A stretch of DNA of 64,000 nucleotides from assembly GCA_965232615.1 (NCBI GenBank), contig OZ246985.1, positions 496,001 to 560,000 of the forward strand. The letters run 5' to 3'. The notes under the pieces are model-generated. The model did not search any database and was not told where the DNA came from. It was given only the letters and a program-made list of their open reading frames with translations. Below are positions 24,110 through 33,646 of the stretch, piece by piece. The translations under genes and the position numbers were made by a program. The stretch comes from UBA2779 sp965232615. GTDB lineage: Bacteria > Spirochaetota > Spirochaetia > DSM-2461. Each line of letters starts with the position of its first letter. Position 1 is the first letter of the stretch.

Positions 24110-25094
24110 TCTCTGTTTCGGGATCGCGGAACCAGGTCACCATGTCTTCAAATGTTTTTTCGATGGGACGGGCCGCGAAACCCAATTCCTCTCTGGCCTT
24201 ATTTGAATCTATGTGGACATTTTTTCCCAGTAATTTCAACGCTCCCGGAGTAAGAGGTGTTGTCCTGTTAAAAGCATTGGCCCAGATTTCCATGCTTCTG
24301 GCCACGATGCGGCAAAGAGAGTAGGGAAGCGTATACTTTGGAGACTTGATACCGCTGAGTTTTTCCAGAATCATAAAGAGATGAGGAAGCTCTAAATAGT
24401 TACCAGAAGTAAGATAGTATTCTCCTGAACGACCTTTTTCAATGGAACTGATAACAGCACCAGCCACGTCACGGACATCCACAAAATCCATGCCCCCTGG
24501 AATTGAAAAAGAAGGCATTTTCCTCCTGAGAAACACTCCTATCATCTTTGTAAAGAAACCCATCCGATAGTCCCAGGGACCAACCAGACCGGATGGACAG
24601 ATAATCACAGTTTCCATGTGACCACTCAGTCCAGCTGCCATAACCATTCGGCTTGCTTCTGCCTTGCTTTCTCCATAATCCATGATGGCTGTTCCATTGG
24701 AAAAACCAAAATCTTCCCGTATGGGGCGACGATTGGAAGTAAGATCAAAGGCCTCAATGCTGCTGAGATAAATCAACCGCTTCACCCCTGTCTGGCGGCA
24801 TGCCTTCATAACATTTTTCGTCCCTTCGTAATTAACTTTGCGAAGGAGAGACCGATGCCCGGCCCGAATGTCTACAAGAGCCGCTGAGTGAATAACAACA
24901 TCACTTCCGCTGAATACTTCAATCAGGGATCCAACATTGTCCAGTGATGCCTCTGCCGTCCATTTACAGTAGGATTTTATTCGAGATGTATCCGATGTAT
25001 TGAGAAGTACAGCACCAACTGGCTGATTGGCCGTTTTAAGCTGACGGAGAATTGAGTGGCCAAGAAATCCTGTGGCTCCGGTAAGGGCTATCAT
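24066..25094 (-). CDS. NAD(P)-dependent epimerase/dehydratase (extended SDR)
   Basis: 342 residues. Rossmann motif GATGFLGHSILRQL at residues 5-18, HSAALVDIRAG, and the catalytic YxxxK as YGESKAEASR near residue 145. The set resembles 3-beta-hydroxysteroid dehydrogenase/UDP-sugar epimerase-like proteins; with LIYLSSIEAFDL the active-site Ser/Thr lies before the Tyr. The substrate cannot be deduced. It sits downstream of recQ on the same strand with a 24-base gap and ends inside the flavodoxin remnant. C-terminal extension (SAPFASLDPSI) is not conserved. Confidence 0.85.
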   Translation of the reverse strand: MIALTGATGFLGHSILRQLKTANQPVGAVLLNTSDTSRIKSYCKWTAEASLDNVGSLIEVFSGSDVVIHSAALVDIRAGHRSLLRKVNYEGTKNVMKACRQTGVKRLIYLSSIEAFDLTSNRRPIREDFGFSNGTAIMDYGESKAEASRMVMAAGLSGHMETVIICPSGLVGPWDYRMGFFTKMIGVFLRRKMPSFSIPGGMDFVDVRDVAGAVISSIEKGRSGEYYLTSGNYLELPHLFMILEKLSGIKSPKYTLPYSLCRIVARSMEIWANAFNRTTPLTPGALKLLGKNVHIDSNKAREELGFAARPIEKTFEDMVTWFRDPETETIDSAPFASLDPSI

Positions 25095-25118
25095 TTTTGC
25101 ATTCTGACATCTTACGGC

Positions 25119-26969
25119 TTAAGATTCAAGACCCTCCTGAAACCGATTGATTTCGTTCAAAAATAATTCTCCCCAGGACTGCAATTTACTCTCACCTACC
25201 CCCGGACAGGCTAGAAGCTCCTGACTGTTTCGCGGACGATGAACAGCCATGGCTCTCAATGTCGCATTCGGGAATATCATATAGGGCGCCTTCCCAATTG
25301 CCTTTGCCTGGGCAAACCGGAGAGCTCTCAATACCTCATACAGTCTGCCATCCTCCTCGGAAAGCTCTGTCTCTACTCCATCTTCGCGGGATGCGGGAAG
25401 GTCCAGGGAGAGGACATGAAGTGTCTCTTTCTTATCCACTACCCTTCGGACAGTACGGAATTCTATTCTGCCAAAGAGCAGGTCCTTCCCTTTCTCTGTG
25501 AGGGTGAGGGCTTTGTGCCTGTTTTCATCCCGGAAAACAAAACCGCCAGTCTCCAGATCACCTGCAATGGCCAGCCAATACTTTCTTGAAAAATCAGCCC
25601 CCACACCGAAAGTAGGTAAGAGCTGATGACCCCGACTGGAAATTTTATCTGTCAGGGTTCCTCTCACTATATCAACAAGGTGGTGGGCTCCAAAGAATTG
25701 TTTCGTCCTGCAGGCCGCAGAGAGAATTTTTCGGGCATCTTCTGTAGCATCCACACTTTCTACCTCTCCTGTGCAAACATCACACCCCCCGCATTTCCCA
25801 GGATGCTCCTCATCAAAATGAGCCAGGAGAATCTGACGCCGACAGGCAAATGTATCGGCAAAACGAAGCATCTTTCGGAGAGCAGCACCTGCTCTTTCCC
25901 GCTCAACCGGGTTTTTCATCCGGTCGATATGCCATTGTGTTTTTGCCATATCCCCAAAGTTCCATAAAAGCAGAGTTTCCGCGTTGTCTCCATCTCTACC
26001 CGATCGTCCAGTTTCCTGGTAGTAGGATTCCAGATTTTTGGGGAGATCGCCATGTATGACAAATCGGATATCCGGTTTGTCTATACCCATACCGAATGCA
26101 ACAGTGGCAACTATAACTGCTACTCGATCCGCCTTGAAATCATCTTGATTCTGCCGGCGTATCTCATCGGGGAGCCCAGCATGGTAGGGAGCGGCATTTA
26201 TGCCTCTTTTCTGAAGGTGTGCCGCAGTTTTTTCTACATCAGCTCTTGTTGACCTGTAAATGATACCGGAGAGGTCATGGCGTGATTTCAGAAAACTGGT
26301 GATGCGAGGCAGAAGATCTCTTTTAGGCTCCACACGATAAAAAATCTCCGGACGATTGAAGCTGGCCCGAACAATGTAGGGGTCTTGAAGTCCAAGTTGA
26401 CCGATGATATCAGTTTGAACCCGGTGAGTGGCTGTCGCGGTGAGAGCCATCAGCGGGATTTCCGGAAAATGCTCCCGTATGCTGCTCAGCTGACGGTATT
26501 CCGGACGGAAGTCATGGCCCCATTCGGAGATACAATGCGCCTCATCCACTGCAATGGCTGAACAGCCCCAGTTTGCCAGATTTTCAAAACTTCCCTCCAT
26601 TCCCAGCCGTTCAGGAGCAATGTAAAGGATTTTCAAGGAACCGGAATTAAGCGACTGGTAAACAGCATGCCGCTCTGTAGAATCCATGGAACTATTCAAA
26701 CATCCAGCCTCAACACCAGAGGCTCGGGCCGCATCAACCTGATCCTTCATCAGAGCTATTAATGGACTGACAACAACAGTAAGACCATCTCTTACCATGG
26801 CTGGTAATTGGTAACAGAGACTCTTGCCCCCCCCTGTGGGAAGGGCCGCGAAGATGTCCCGGTTTGCCAGAGATTCTGTAATAATCGCTTCCTGACAGGG
26901 GCGAAATTCAGTGAAGCCAAAAACATGCTTGAGAAGAGAAAGAAGATGGGGTAGGGAGTTCTTATCCAT
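25119..26969 (-). CDS. recQ: ATP-dependent DNA helicase RecQ
   Basis: 616 residues from ATG 26969; an earlier in-frame start would add 54 residues lying within the MATE gene. Complete RecQ: motif 0 FGFTEFRPCQ, Walker A LPTGGGKS, DEAH in AVDEAHCISEWGHDFRPEYRQL, zinc-binding Cys (CRR, CGGCDVC), winged-helix and a C-terminal HRDC domain (about 530-610). 3'-5' helicase acting in recombination and fork repair. The start ATGGATAA overlaps the MATE stop by eight bases, so both are in one operon with the hydrolase and permease upstream. Confidence 0.94.
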   Translation of the reverse strand: MDKNSLPHLLSLLKHVFGFTEFRPCQEAIITESLANRDIFAALPTGGGKSLCYQLPAMVRDGLTVVVSPLIALMKDQVDAARASGVEAGCLNSSMDSTERHAVYQSLNSGSLKILYIAPERLGMEGSFENLANWGCSAIAVDEAHCISEWGHDFRPEYRQLSSIREHFPEIPLMALTATATHRVQTDIIGQLGLQDPYIVRASFNRPEIFYRVEPKRDLLPRITSFLKSRHDLSGIIYRSTRADVEKTAAHLQKRGINAAPYHAGLPDEIRRQNQDDFKADRVAVIVATVAFGMGIDKPDIRFVIHGDLPKNLESYYQETGRSGRDGDNAETLLLWNFGDMAKTQWHIDRMKNPVERERAGAALRKMLRFADTFACRRQILLAHFDEEHPGKCGGCDVCTGEVESVDATEDARKILSAACRTKQFFGAHHLVDIVRGTLTDKISSRGHQLLPTFGVGADFSRKYWLAIAGDLETGGFVFRDENRHKALTLTEKGKDLLFGRIEFRTVRRVVDKKETLHVLSLDLPASREDGVETELSEEDGRLYEVLRALRFAQAKAIGKAPYMIFPNATLRAMAVHRPRNSQELLACPGVGESKLQSWGELFLNEINRFQEGLES

Positions 26970-28389
26970 TGTGCTGAATCTGATTCGATAAAGGGTGTCG
27001 CGATGCAAGATATACCAACTCAACGGCAAAGGCGAGGGAATGTGAAACGGCCACGATGCTGATTGCTGGATAGGGAAAAATGGCGATACCAGCCAGCATA
27101 ATACTGATAAGAACTGTGATATTGATGGCAATACTACAAGTAACTTCCCTGGTACGTCTTTGACGAATCAGTGCCCCGTGACAAAGAGAAATGAATACAG
27201 AAAGGGGTATCATAGGAGAAATCAGGATTGTTGGAAAATGGGAGAGTGATGTCAGTGAGTCTTCCAATCCTGATATTCCTGAGTACCATATCTTCCAGAA
27301 TGGAGTAGAAAACGCCAGAATACTTGCTATTGAAAGCACTGAAGCCAGAATGATACTGAAACGGATAATCTGCCGCTGGGATTCCGGGCTGTCAAGGCGT
27401 GCAATCACCACTTCCTGTGATGCAAGTGCAAGCGAGTGGAACAGAAACATATAGCCTGCGAAAACTGGCCAGACAGCCATTGATTCCAGGGGTAATACTC
27501 CACGAGCAAGACCCATCTGCAACACGGGCCGCACACCCAGATTGATAACACTGGTAAGGGCTAACGGTATGTAGAATCCAAGGATATCCTTCCAGGACAT
27601 GATGGATTTGTCCGATTGATCCATGGCGGAAGGCAAGTTTTTGACCACGGGTCGAACGCAGAGCCACGTGACCAGAAAGCTAACGGCTATACCGACAGAC
27701 AGGCTTAAACCGCCGGCAACAGAACCGCTTATCCGCTGAGATTTAATTGCCCACAATGAAGTGATAACGATAAACAGAATACGAAGAACCATTGCTACAG
27801 GAATCATTTTTGTTCGACTGTAACGGATAAGAACTCCCTGCCAGAGGCGTCGATAGCCTATGCCAATGGTCCAGGGAAGCAGAACGAGAAAAGTCATTCG
27901 GGAAGGGATGATAAGTTCCCGGGGAATTCCAAGCACCATGGTTGCAAATGCATTGAAAACGACTGGAATACAAAGAGTGGCGTGGATAATTGTTGCTCCG
28001 CCACCAATTATATGCATCATCATCAAAAGACGTTTGTAGTTCTCACGATTATCGGCGACAGCTGTGCCGGTAGCCAGCATTTGAACGACAAGGCTTTCGA
28101 TGAGAAGAGCCATGGAGAAGGCTATACCAAAGGCCGCCAGTTGGCCGGTGGCGTTGCTCATTCGGGCTATCGCTGCGGTAATCACCGGTTGTTCTATGGC
28201 CATTAGATTCCACATAACAGCAAGGGGCAGCCACGTGATAAAAATTCCTGGTTTTCGATCCAGAGGACCTCTAAAAAACAGCTTCAGGTAATTGGCCGTG
28301 AAATTCCTGGACACTGATGTAACGGCGGAAAAGATAAATCCAGGAACTGAACGGGGTCTCTTAGAGATTCTCTTTACTGATTCAGTCAT
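26962..28389 (-). CDS. MATE/MOP-like polytopic membrane protein
   Basis: 475 residues with about 12 hydrophobic segments, resembling multidrug/oligosaccharidyl-lipid/polysaccharide (MOP) exporters. Features include ITWLPLAVMWNLMAIEQPV (first helix region), WKDILGFYIPLALTSVINLG at the start of the second half, and a basic C-terminus. The ATG overlaps the hydrolase stop (ATGACTGA). Residues 5-42 or so are encoded by a degenerate small element (28264-28377): LKLFFRGPL corresponds to what the element encodes elsewhere. The true functional core probably starts near residue 45. Substrate unknown. Confidence 0.78.
   Translation of the reverse strand: MTESVKRISKRPRSVPGFIFSAVTSVSRNFTANYLKLFFRGPLDRKPGIFITWLPLAVMWNLMAIEQPVITAAIARMSNATGQLAAFGIAFSMALLIESLVVQMLATGTAVADNRENYKRLLMMMHIIGGGATIIHATLCIPVVFNAFATMVLGIPRELIIPSRMTFLVLLPWTIGIGYRRLWQGVLIRYSRTKMIPVAMVLRILFIVITSLWAIKSQRISGSVAGGLSLSVGIAVSFLVTWLCVRPVVKNLPSAMDQSDKSIMSWKDILGFYIPLALTSVINLGVRPVLQMGLARGVLPLESMAVWPVFAGYMFLFHSLALASQEVVIARLDSPESQRQIIRFSIILASVLSIASILAFSTPFWKIWYSGISGLEDSLTSLSHFPTILISPMIPLSVFISLCHGALIRQRRTREVTCSIAINITVLISIMLAGIAIFPYPAISIVAVSHSLAFAVELVYLASRHPLSNQIQHNG
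28264..28377 (-). mobile_element. Decayed small element inside the MATE-like gene
   Basis: GGACCTCTAAAAAACAGCTTCAGG at the left matches the right arm of the 160-bp copies in reverse (CAGCTTYAGGAAATTG). GCGGAAAAGAT...CAGGAACTGAACGGGG at the right matches the other arm (AAAAGATCGAGTCAAGAACTCAATGGGG). The hairpin core is missing and the right-hand terminal repeat has decayed. The frame of the host gene reads through without a stop. Confidence 0.65.
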
Positions 28390-29341
28390 GATTCATCCTA
28401 TCAAGGTTGACACCAAAATGCTTTTGAAACCAGACAATCAGTCTTCGTTCATAGTCTTCCCGATGATCCTGGATGCTTTGAGCATGCCTTGATTCGGAAT
28501 ACAGGAAAAGCTCTGTCGGGGCAATATCTTTCCGAGCCTCATACATCCGGCGGGAATGGACTGTAGGAACATAATCATCTGCTTCACCATGAACTAAAAG
28601 GATGGGTATTCCTGTCTCCAGTATATCGATATCAGGGCGAATACTATTAATGTCATAATCCGCGAGAAACCTGACAGAATGGATAACGAGTTTCAATATC
28701 ACATTTCTCAGAAAATCAGGCAGGGGAATTTCCCTGGCCCTGTACCGAAGTTCTGAGTGCAGGTTATCAAAAGAACAATCGGATATAACAAAGGAAACCC
28801 GTGAATCTCCGGGTGCGTACTGTAGGGCGATGGCGGCTCCCATGCTTTCACCATAAAGCCCGAACAGTTGAGTATCAGGAAAACACTGAAATGCCTCTTC
28901 AACAACAATGCCCATATCTGCTTTTTCAAATACACCGTAGGAAATTGTTTCTCCACCAGATTGCCCATGTTTTCTGTGGTCCATTAGAACTATATTCCAG
29001 CCAGAATTAATAAACACAGGCGCATATTTCAGCATACTCCATCGACTGTGGGTCAATCCATGACTGAAGAGAATGGTATTGTCAGTTGTGCCAGGCATGT
29101 AGCTTCCGGCAATAACATATCCATGAGGTGAACCTATTTGAAAATCCTCCCATGGCAGGTTCAGCAATTCCTGGTCAATGAAACCCTTATCCAAACCGAT
29201 CCTGATAGCATCTTCATTGGAGAAGGTTTCCCGAGCATATATACGCCGGGCACTGATTAAAACGATGAGAAAAATTGCGACAGTGCATAAAACAATTATA
29301 GAGGTCATGACGGTGAGTACCAGTTTATGAGAATATTTCAT
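28382..29341 (-). CDS. Membrane-anchored alpha/beta hydrolase
   Basis: About 319 residues from ATG 29341 (GGAG five bases upstream); an in-frame TTG at 29380 would add 13. An N-terminal hydrophobic helix (about 8-30) anchors it. The catalytic serine lies in GLYGESMGAAIAL, Asp in HGEADDYVP, His in SESRHAQSI, and the oxyanion region in FSHGLTHSRWSM. It resembles cytoplasm- or periplasm-facing serine hydrolases of the BEM46/YqkD type; substrate unknown. Tightly packed with the permease upstream and the MATE-like gene downstream. Confidence 0.87.
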   Translation of the reverse strand: MKYSHKLVLTVMTSIIVLCTVAIFLIVLISARRIYARETFSNEDAIRIGLDKGFIDQELLNLPWEDFQIGSPHGYVIAGSYMPGTTDNTILFSHGLTHSRWSMLKYAPVFINSGWNIVLMDHRKHGQSGGETISYGVFEKADMGIVVEEAFQCFPDTQLFGLYGESMGAAIALQYAPGDSRVSFVISDCSFDNLHSELRYRAREIPLPDFLRNVILKLVIHSVRFLADYDINSIRPDIDILETGIPILLVHGEADDYVPTVHSRRMYEARKDIAPTELFLYSESRHAQSIQDHREDYERRLIVWFQKHFGVNLDRMNHD

Positions 29342-29376
29342 TATAGCTCCAATATCGGGTTGGTGGATTTGAACGA

Positions 29377-30513
29377 TCAAGTATCTGACTGGTTTATGTC
29401 CTTTTTCCCCATTTTGAATAAAATTCTTTTTCTTTTCAGTAATTTGTGATGCAAAGCCCGGTCAACCTTGCCCGAACCCATCATCACCGCGATAGGACGA
29501 AGTCCCTCAATGTGATTCAGAATAATCCTTAACGCGACAGTAAGGGGAACGGCTAAAAACATACCTGTCAGACCTAGAATCCAGCCCCAGAGAACCAGAG
29601 AGACAAGAATCACCAGGGGACTGAGATCCAGCTGATCACCTTGAATCATGGGATCCAGAATGTTTCCCATCAAGAGTTGTATCCCCGGCATCAACAGCCA
29701 TACAATGATTATTTTATCCCATGCCGGATAGAATTGGGCAAGTCCCAGGAGCATGGTAGCAGCCATTATAATTGTACTGCCAAGGTTGGGAATATAATTG
29801 AGCAGAAAGGCTAATAGCCCCCAGAGCGCTGCAAGATCCTGCCCCACCAGACTCAATGAAAGCCATACGGCGAGACCGGTGACAGCGCTGATAATGGTCT
29901 TTACTGTAAGATAACGAGCAACCTGCCGAAACACATCATCAATAGCATTGCCTAACTGATTATTTATTCGGCGGGGGAATGCTCGTCGGAACTTAAACCA
30001 TGAGAGTGGCGTTTCGGCAAGCATGAAGATGAGGAAGAAGAAAACTAATCCCAGATGGGTTCCAAAGCTCACAAAACTACCTGATATCTGAACGATTCCA
30101 TCAATCATACTGCGAGTCCAACCCAGCCTTGGGAAGTATTCCTGTGGTATTTTGAACCGTATCCAGAGTTCATTAAGAATACTGACAAAACGCTGTTGAT
30201 AGTCTCCAAAAACCTGAGTAAAAGTCTGAAGACTTGAGTAGAATAGCCTTCCTACGATAAACAGAACAACAAACAGGGCACCTATCACACAGATTATACC
30301 GATGAAACGAGGTATCCTGATCAACGCCATCTGATTGACAAGGGGAGTAAGCATGAGAGAAAGGAGTCCAGAGATTATCAGAGGTATAAACAATCTTTGC
30401 ATGAAGTGAATCGTTGTTCCTACAGCAAGAATTGTCAGAATAGTGAGACAAATAGTTTCTACACTTCGTATTTTCACCTGCATCATTTTACAGCAATTGA
30501 AGATTTGATGCAC
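29377..30513 (-). CDS. AI-2E family (PerM-like) transporter
   Basis: 378 residues with about seven to eight hydrophobic segments. The family pattern is visible: two N-terminal helices, a 100-residue amphipathic region (FGDYQQRFVSILNELWIRFK), then the C-terminal block with LLAFLLNYIPNLGSTI and GWILGLTGMFLAVPLTVALRIIL, which are the signature segments of AI-2E/PerM proteins. Substrate is uncertain; the family has been linked to autoinducer export and Na+/H+ exchange. First gene of the four-gene minus-strand operon permease-hydrolase-MATE-recQ. The engB gene starts on the opposite strand within its first codons. Confidence 0.88.
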   Translation of the reverse strand: MHQIFNCCKMMQVKIRSVETICLTILTILAVGTTIHFMQRLFIPLIISGLLSLMLTPLVNQMALIRIPRFIGIICVIGALFVVLFIVGRLFYSSLQTFTQVFGDYQQRFVSILNELWIRFKIPQEYFPRLGWTRSMIDGIVQISGSFVSFGTHLGLVFFFLIFMLAETPLSWFKFRRAFPRRINNQLGNAIDDVFRQVARYLTVKTIISAVTGLAVWLSLSLVGQDLAALWGLLAFLLNYIPNLGSTIIMAATMLLGLAQFYPAWDKIIIVWLLMPGIQLLMGNILDPMIQGDQLDLSPLVILVSLVLWGWILGLTGMFLAVPLTVALRIILNHIEGLRPIAVMMGSGKVDRALHHKLLKRKRILFKMGKKDINQSDT

Positions 30514-31164
30514 TCACTCTATTATGGCTATGGAGTACAAAACTTGAAAAAACTGGAAAACATAAGTTTCCTTACATCATCACCATCATTTGATTCACTG
30601 TCGGAGAATGATGGAGTGGAAGTTGCTCTGGTTGGCCGATCAAATTCAGGCAAGTCTTCCATCCTGAATACGTTGACAGGTCAGAAGGCTCTTGCCCGAA
30701 CATCTTCTAAACCTGGAAAAACCAGACATATCAATCTATTCTCTCTTAATGAAACAGGAGATCATCGACTGGTCGATCTTCCAGGATATGGATATGCCAG
30801 AGTTGGTGGAGCAGAAATGAAGCACTGGAGCAGAGAGCTAACCTCATATATTACAAGACGGGAATGTCTCAGGGGTGTTATCATCGTAATGGACATAAGG
30901 CATCCGCTGTCAGAACTGGACGCGCAGATGCTTGAACTCTGCAATTCCGGGAATAGAGCCGTTCATCTCCTGCTGAACAAATCTGATAAAATTAGAAAGA
31001 GTCAAAAAACTTCCATTCTACATAAGGTACAGCAGGATTTGAATGTAATAGCTCCCCATGCAAGTCTGGGAACCTTTTCATCATTGAAGAAAGAAGGAGT
31101 CGATGGACTCCAGAATGTTGTTAATGGCTGGTTTGACATGGGATCCTCTGTTATAGTTGATTAG
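30508..31164 (+). CDS. engB: Ribosome biogenesis GTPase EngB (YsxC)
   Basis: About 218 residues from ATG 30508; TTG 30544, with GGAG eight bases before it, is an alternative start. P-loop GTPase with G1 GRSNSGKSS, G2 near SSKPGKTRHIN, G3 DLPGYGYA and G4 LLNKSDK. It helps late assembly of the 50S subunit and is usually essential. Divergent from the permease gene, with overlapping 5' ends. aroK begins eight bases after the stop, so engB-aroK-aroC are probably co-transcribed. Confidence 0.92.
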   Translation: MHSLYYGYGVQNLKKLENISFLTSSPSFDSLSENDGVEVALVGRSNSGKSSILNTLTGQKALARTSSKPGKTRHINLFSLNETGDHRLVDLPGYGYARVGGAEMKHWSRELTSYITRRECLRGVIIVMDIRHPLSELDAQMLELCNSGNRAVHLLLNKSDKIRKSQKTSILHKVQQDLNVIAPHASLGTFSSLKKEGVDGLQNVVNGWFDMGSSVIVD

Positions 31165-31171
31165 AATCTGT

Positions 31172-31732
31172 ATGGTCAGGGATGCGAAATTTTATATTGT
31201 TGGTGGATTGAAACACAGCGGTAAATCCTCAATTGGAAAAGCTTTAGCAAAGCATTATGGTTACCATTTCTTCGATCTTGACAGTTTAATTCTTGAGGCA
31301 GTACAGGGCCCCTGGACCACTATACGTGAAGTCTGGAACTCTCTGGGTAAAAATGAGTTCATTGTACTTGAGGGAGAAGTCTTACGGGATTTCATGACAT
31401 GGACATTACCATCCCTTCGAGAAAAGGGAGTTGTAATTTCTCTGGGTGGTGGAACGATAGAAAATAAAACGGCTATGAGATGCCTTGGAATTGATGGTTT
31501 CATGGTTTATCTTCGTGCTGATGCCAGATTGCTGTTCAGAAGAATATTGGCTGGAGGAATACCACCTTTTCTCTCAGAAGAAAACCCATGGGAGGATTTT
31601 ATGAAGCTCTATCATAGACGTGATTCATTGTACTGCAGGTTTGCTCAATTCATTCATGATATAAAAGATGTTACTATCAATATGAATGCTCAGCGTTTGA
31701 TTGTATCACTGGAAAACCACAATGGCCGGTAG
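31172..31732 (+). CDS. aroK: Shikimate kinase
   Basis: About 186 residues. Walker A GLKHSGKSS, DLDSLI (substrate Asp), the glycine-rich SLGGGTIEN and the lid arginine region RILAGGIPPFLSEE. It phosphorylates shikimate using ATP. The P-loop is unusual, with GLKHSGKSS rather than GxxGxGKS. I chose ATG 31172; TTG 31157 would add five residues. The stop lies 11 bases inside aroC, and it is paired with the next enzyme but one of the shikimate pathway. Confidence 0.88.
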   Translation: MVRDAKFYIVGGLKHSGKSSIGKALAKHYGYHFFDLDSLILEAVQGPWTTIREVWNSLGKNEFIVLEGEVLRDFMTWTLPSLREKGVVISLGGGTIENKTAMRCLGIDGFMVYLRADARLLFRRILAGGIPPFLSEENPWEDFMKLYHRRDSLYCRFAQFIHDIKDVTINMNAQRLIVSLENHNGR

Positions 31733-32780
31733 TATCTTTGGACGATATGTAACCATCAGTACTTTCGGAGAATCTCATGGAGTAGCCGTTGGTGTTGTTG
31801 TCGATGGCTTACCTCCTGGTTTTGAGATATCTGAAGCTGATGTTCAAATAGAATTGAACAGGAGGCGGCCTGGCCAGTCGGAACTCAGCACTCCACGCGA
31901 TGAAGCTGACAGGATATCCTTCCTGTCGGGAGTTTTTGAAGGACGAACCACTGGTGTGCCTCTGGCAATGATGCTGCAGAATACCAATGTACGCTCATCC
32001 GATTATAGTGAAATCGCGGATAAGTTCAGACCAGGCCACGCAGATTATACTTATTTGAAAAAATATGGTCTGAGGGATTGGCGAGGGAGCGGCAGGGCTT
32101 CCGGGCGTGAGACGGCAGCTCGTGTGGCCGCAGGAGCCATTGCGCGCAAATGGATGAAATCCAAAGGTGTAGAAATAATGGCCTGGACAAAAGCTGCCGC
32201 CGGAATTACCTGTCAGAGCTTTGATGCCTCTGTGATCGAAAAAAATCCCCTGAGAGCATGCGATCTTGATGCTGCCGGTAAAATGTCTGAACAAATACGT
32301 AAATTGATGGAACTTGGGGATAGCGCTGGGGGAATCATTGAGTGCAGAGTAACAGGAGTGCCTCCGGGTCTGGGGAATCCAGTGTTCGACAAGCTTGAAG
32401 CCGATCTTGGAAAGGCCATTCTTTCCATTGGGGCCATACGTGGATTTGAAATTGGGGCTGGATTCTCCGCGGCAAACATGAGAGGGAGCGAACATAACGA
32501 CGGTATGGATGAATCTGGATTCACATCCAATAACGCAGGGGGGGTAATCGGAGGCATCAGCACTGGTCAGCCTCTAATATTCAGAGCAGCGGTGAAACCT
32601 ACCAGTTCCATAAGTCTCAGACAGAGTACAGTTAACCTTGCCGGACAGACCGTGGAAATCCAAACAGAAGGCCGACATGATCCAATTATTTGCCCACGAA
32701 TAGTTCCAGTTGTTGAGGCAATGACAGCATTGGTCCTTATGGATGCATGGCTGGCCCAGCAGGCTCAACACGGATCGTAA
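31722..32780 (+). CDS. aroC: Chorismate synthase
   Basis: 352 residues. Converts EPSP to chorismate with reduced FMN. N-terminus MAGSIFGRYVTISTFGESHG is the classic aroC start with the catalytic His; RPGHADYTYLKKYGLRDWRGSGRASGRETAARVAAGA is the flavin/substrate segment, and SEHND and GGISTGQPLIFR follow. Start ATG 31722 fits the family start; an in-frame ATG at 31701 is within aroK. A hairpin lies 12 bases after the stop. Confidence 0.95.
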   Translation: MAGSIFGRYVTISTFGESHGVAVGVVVDGLPPGFEISEADVQIELNRRRPGQSELSTPRDEADRISFLSGVFEGRTTGVPLAMMLQNTNVRSSDYSEIADKFRPGHADYTYLKKYGLRDWRGSGRASGRETAARVAAGAIARKWMKSKGVEIMAWTKAAAGITCQSFDASVIEKNPLRACDLDAAGKMSEQIRKLMELGDSAGGIIECRVTGVPPGLGNPVFDKLEADLGKAILSIGAIRGFEIGAGFSAANMRGSEHNDGMDESGFTSNNAGGVIGGISTGQPLIFRAAVKPTSSISLRQSTVNLAGQTVEIQTEGRHDPIICPRIVPVVEAMTALVLMDAWLAQQAQHGS

Positions 32781-32791
32781 CAGGGAAAGTA

Positions 32792-32822
32792 TTCAGCCGT
32801 CCTGAATTTCAGAACGGCTGAA
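32792..32822 (+). other. Hairpin after aroC
   Basis: TTCAGCCGT (32792-32800) pairs with ACGGCTGAA (32814-32822), extended by CTG/CAG in the loop side. A weak A-run (AAAG) but no T-run follows; it may act as a terminator in the minus-strand direction (TTT) or protect the transcript. Confidence 0.45.
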
Positions 32823-32947
32823 AGACACCTGAGAGACACCCATTTCATTCCGGTTTGACAGATCCTCCTCTGCGACATTGGCGGATACTCTAAACCAGGA
32901 TCAAAAGGTGAATTCTTCGGTGGTGCTCTGGTTGATTTGATTCAGGA

Positions 32948-33112
32948 CTATTCGTCTACTGGTGAAAATTCTGATTTATCAGCTCCACACAGTGGGCAGA
33001 CCCAATCTTCAGGTAAGCTGTCAAAATCAGTTCCGGCAGGGATATTGCTGTCTTCATCACCTTCTTCCGGATCGTAGATGTAGCCACAAACCTCACAAAC
33101 ATATTTTTTCAT
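32948..33112 (-). CDS. Rubredoxin
   Basis: 54 residues, the standard rubredoxin length. Two CxxCG iron-binding motifs: CEVCGYIYDPEEGD (near residue 6) and CPLCGADKSEF (near residue 39), with the intervening aromatic and Pro pattern (IPAGTDFDSLPEDWVCP). Start ATG 33112 with CGGAGG upstream. It carries single electrons in the cytosol, here most likely to the superoxide reductase encoded two genes upstream on the same strand. The ferritin stop is 30 bases upstream. Confidence 0.95.
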   Translation of the reverse strand: MKKYVCEVCGYIYDPEEGDEDSNIPAGTDFDSLPEDWVCPLCGADKSEFSPVDE

Positions 33113-33142
33113 TTGATACCTCCGTCATATCTCCTGTATAGA

Positions 33143-33643
33143 TTATGCTTCCAGCTGTCGAGTGGAAACTTCTTTATCAAGTTGATATAAACCGTACTGA
33201 TTGTCTCCAATCATTACAAGTTTGTCGATAAGCTCCTGAGCAGAAGCTTCCTCTTCTACTTGTTCTGTAACAAACCACCCGAGGAAAACTTCCGTTGGAA
33301 TATCATCCTCTTTTCGGGCGATGTGAACAAGTTTATGTATACACCTGGAAATATACTTTTCATGATCTAACGCTGCTTTCAGCGTCTCAATGGGACTGGC
33401 CCATTCTGCCTGAGGCTCAGGAATGGCAGCATAAAAGACTCTTTCACCATTCTCATCCAGGTAACGGTGGATCTTTTCCGCATGAAGCCGCTCTTCACTG
33501 GCTTGAATAGTCATCCATGACGCAAAACCCGGAAGTTGTTTATAATGGAAATCCGCGGCCATGGATTCATAGATATATGCTGAGTTCAGTTCTTCATTGA
33601 ATTGCTTTACAAGAGCAGTCGTCATTGTTTCTGGTATTGCCAT
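33143..33643 (-). CDS. Bacterial non-heme ferritin
   Basis: 166 residues. Four-helix bundle: EELNSAYIYESMAADFHY with ferroxidase Glu, ASEERLHAEKIHRYLDENG with EERxHAEK, and the second pair EVFLGWFVTEQVEEEASAQEL. It oxidises and stores iron in a 24-mer cage in the cytosol. It starts three bases after the desulfoferrodoxin stop and precedes rubredoxin, so the three form an oxygen and iron defence operon typical of anaerobes. Confidence 0.93.
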   Translation of the reverse strand: MAIPETMTTALVKQFNEELNSAYIYESMAADFHYKQLPGFASWMTIQASEERLHAEKIHRYLDENGERVFYAAIPEPQAEWASPIETLKAALDHEKYISRCIHKLVHIARKEDDIPTEVFLGWFVTEQVEEEASAQELIDKLVMIGDNQYGLYQLDKEVSTRQLEA

Positions 33644-33646
33644 ATT

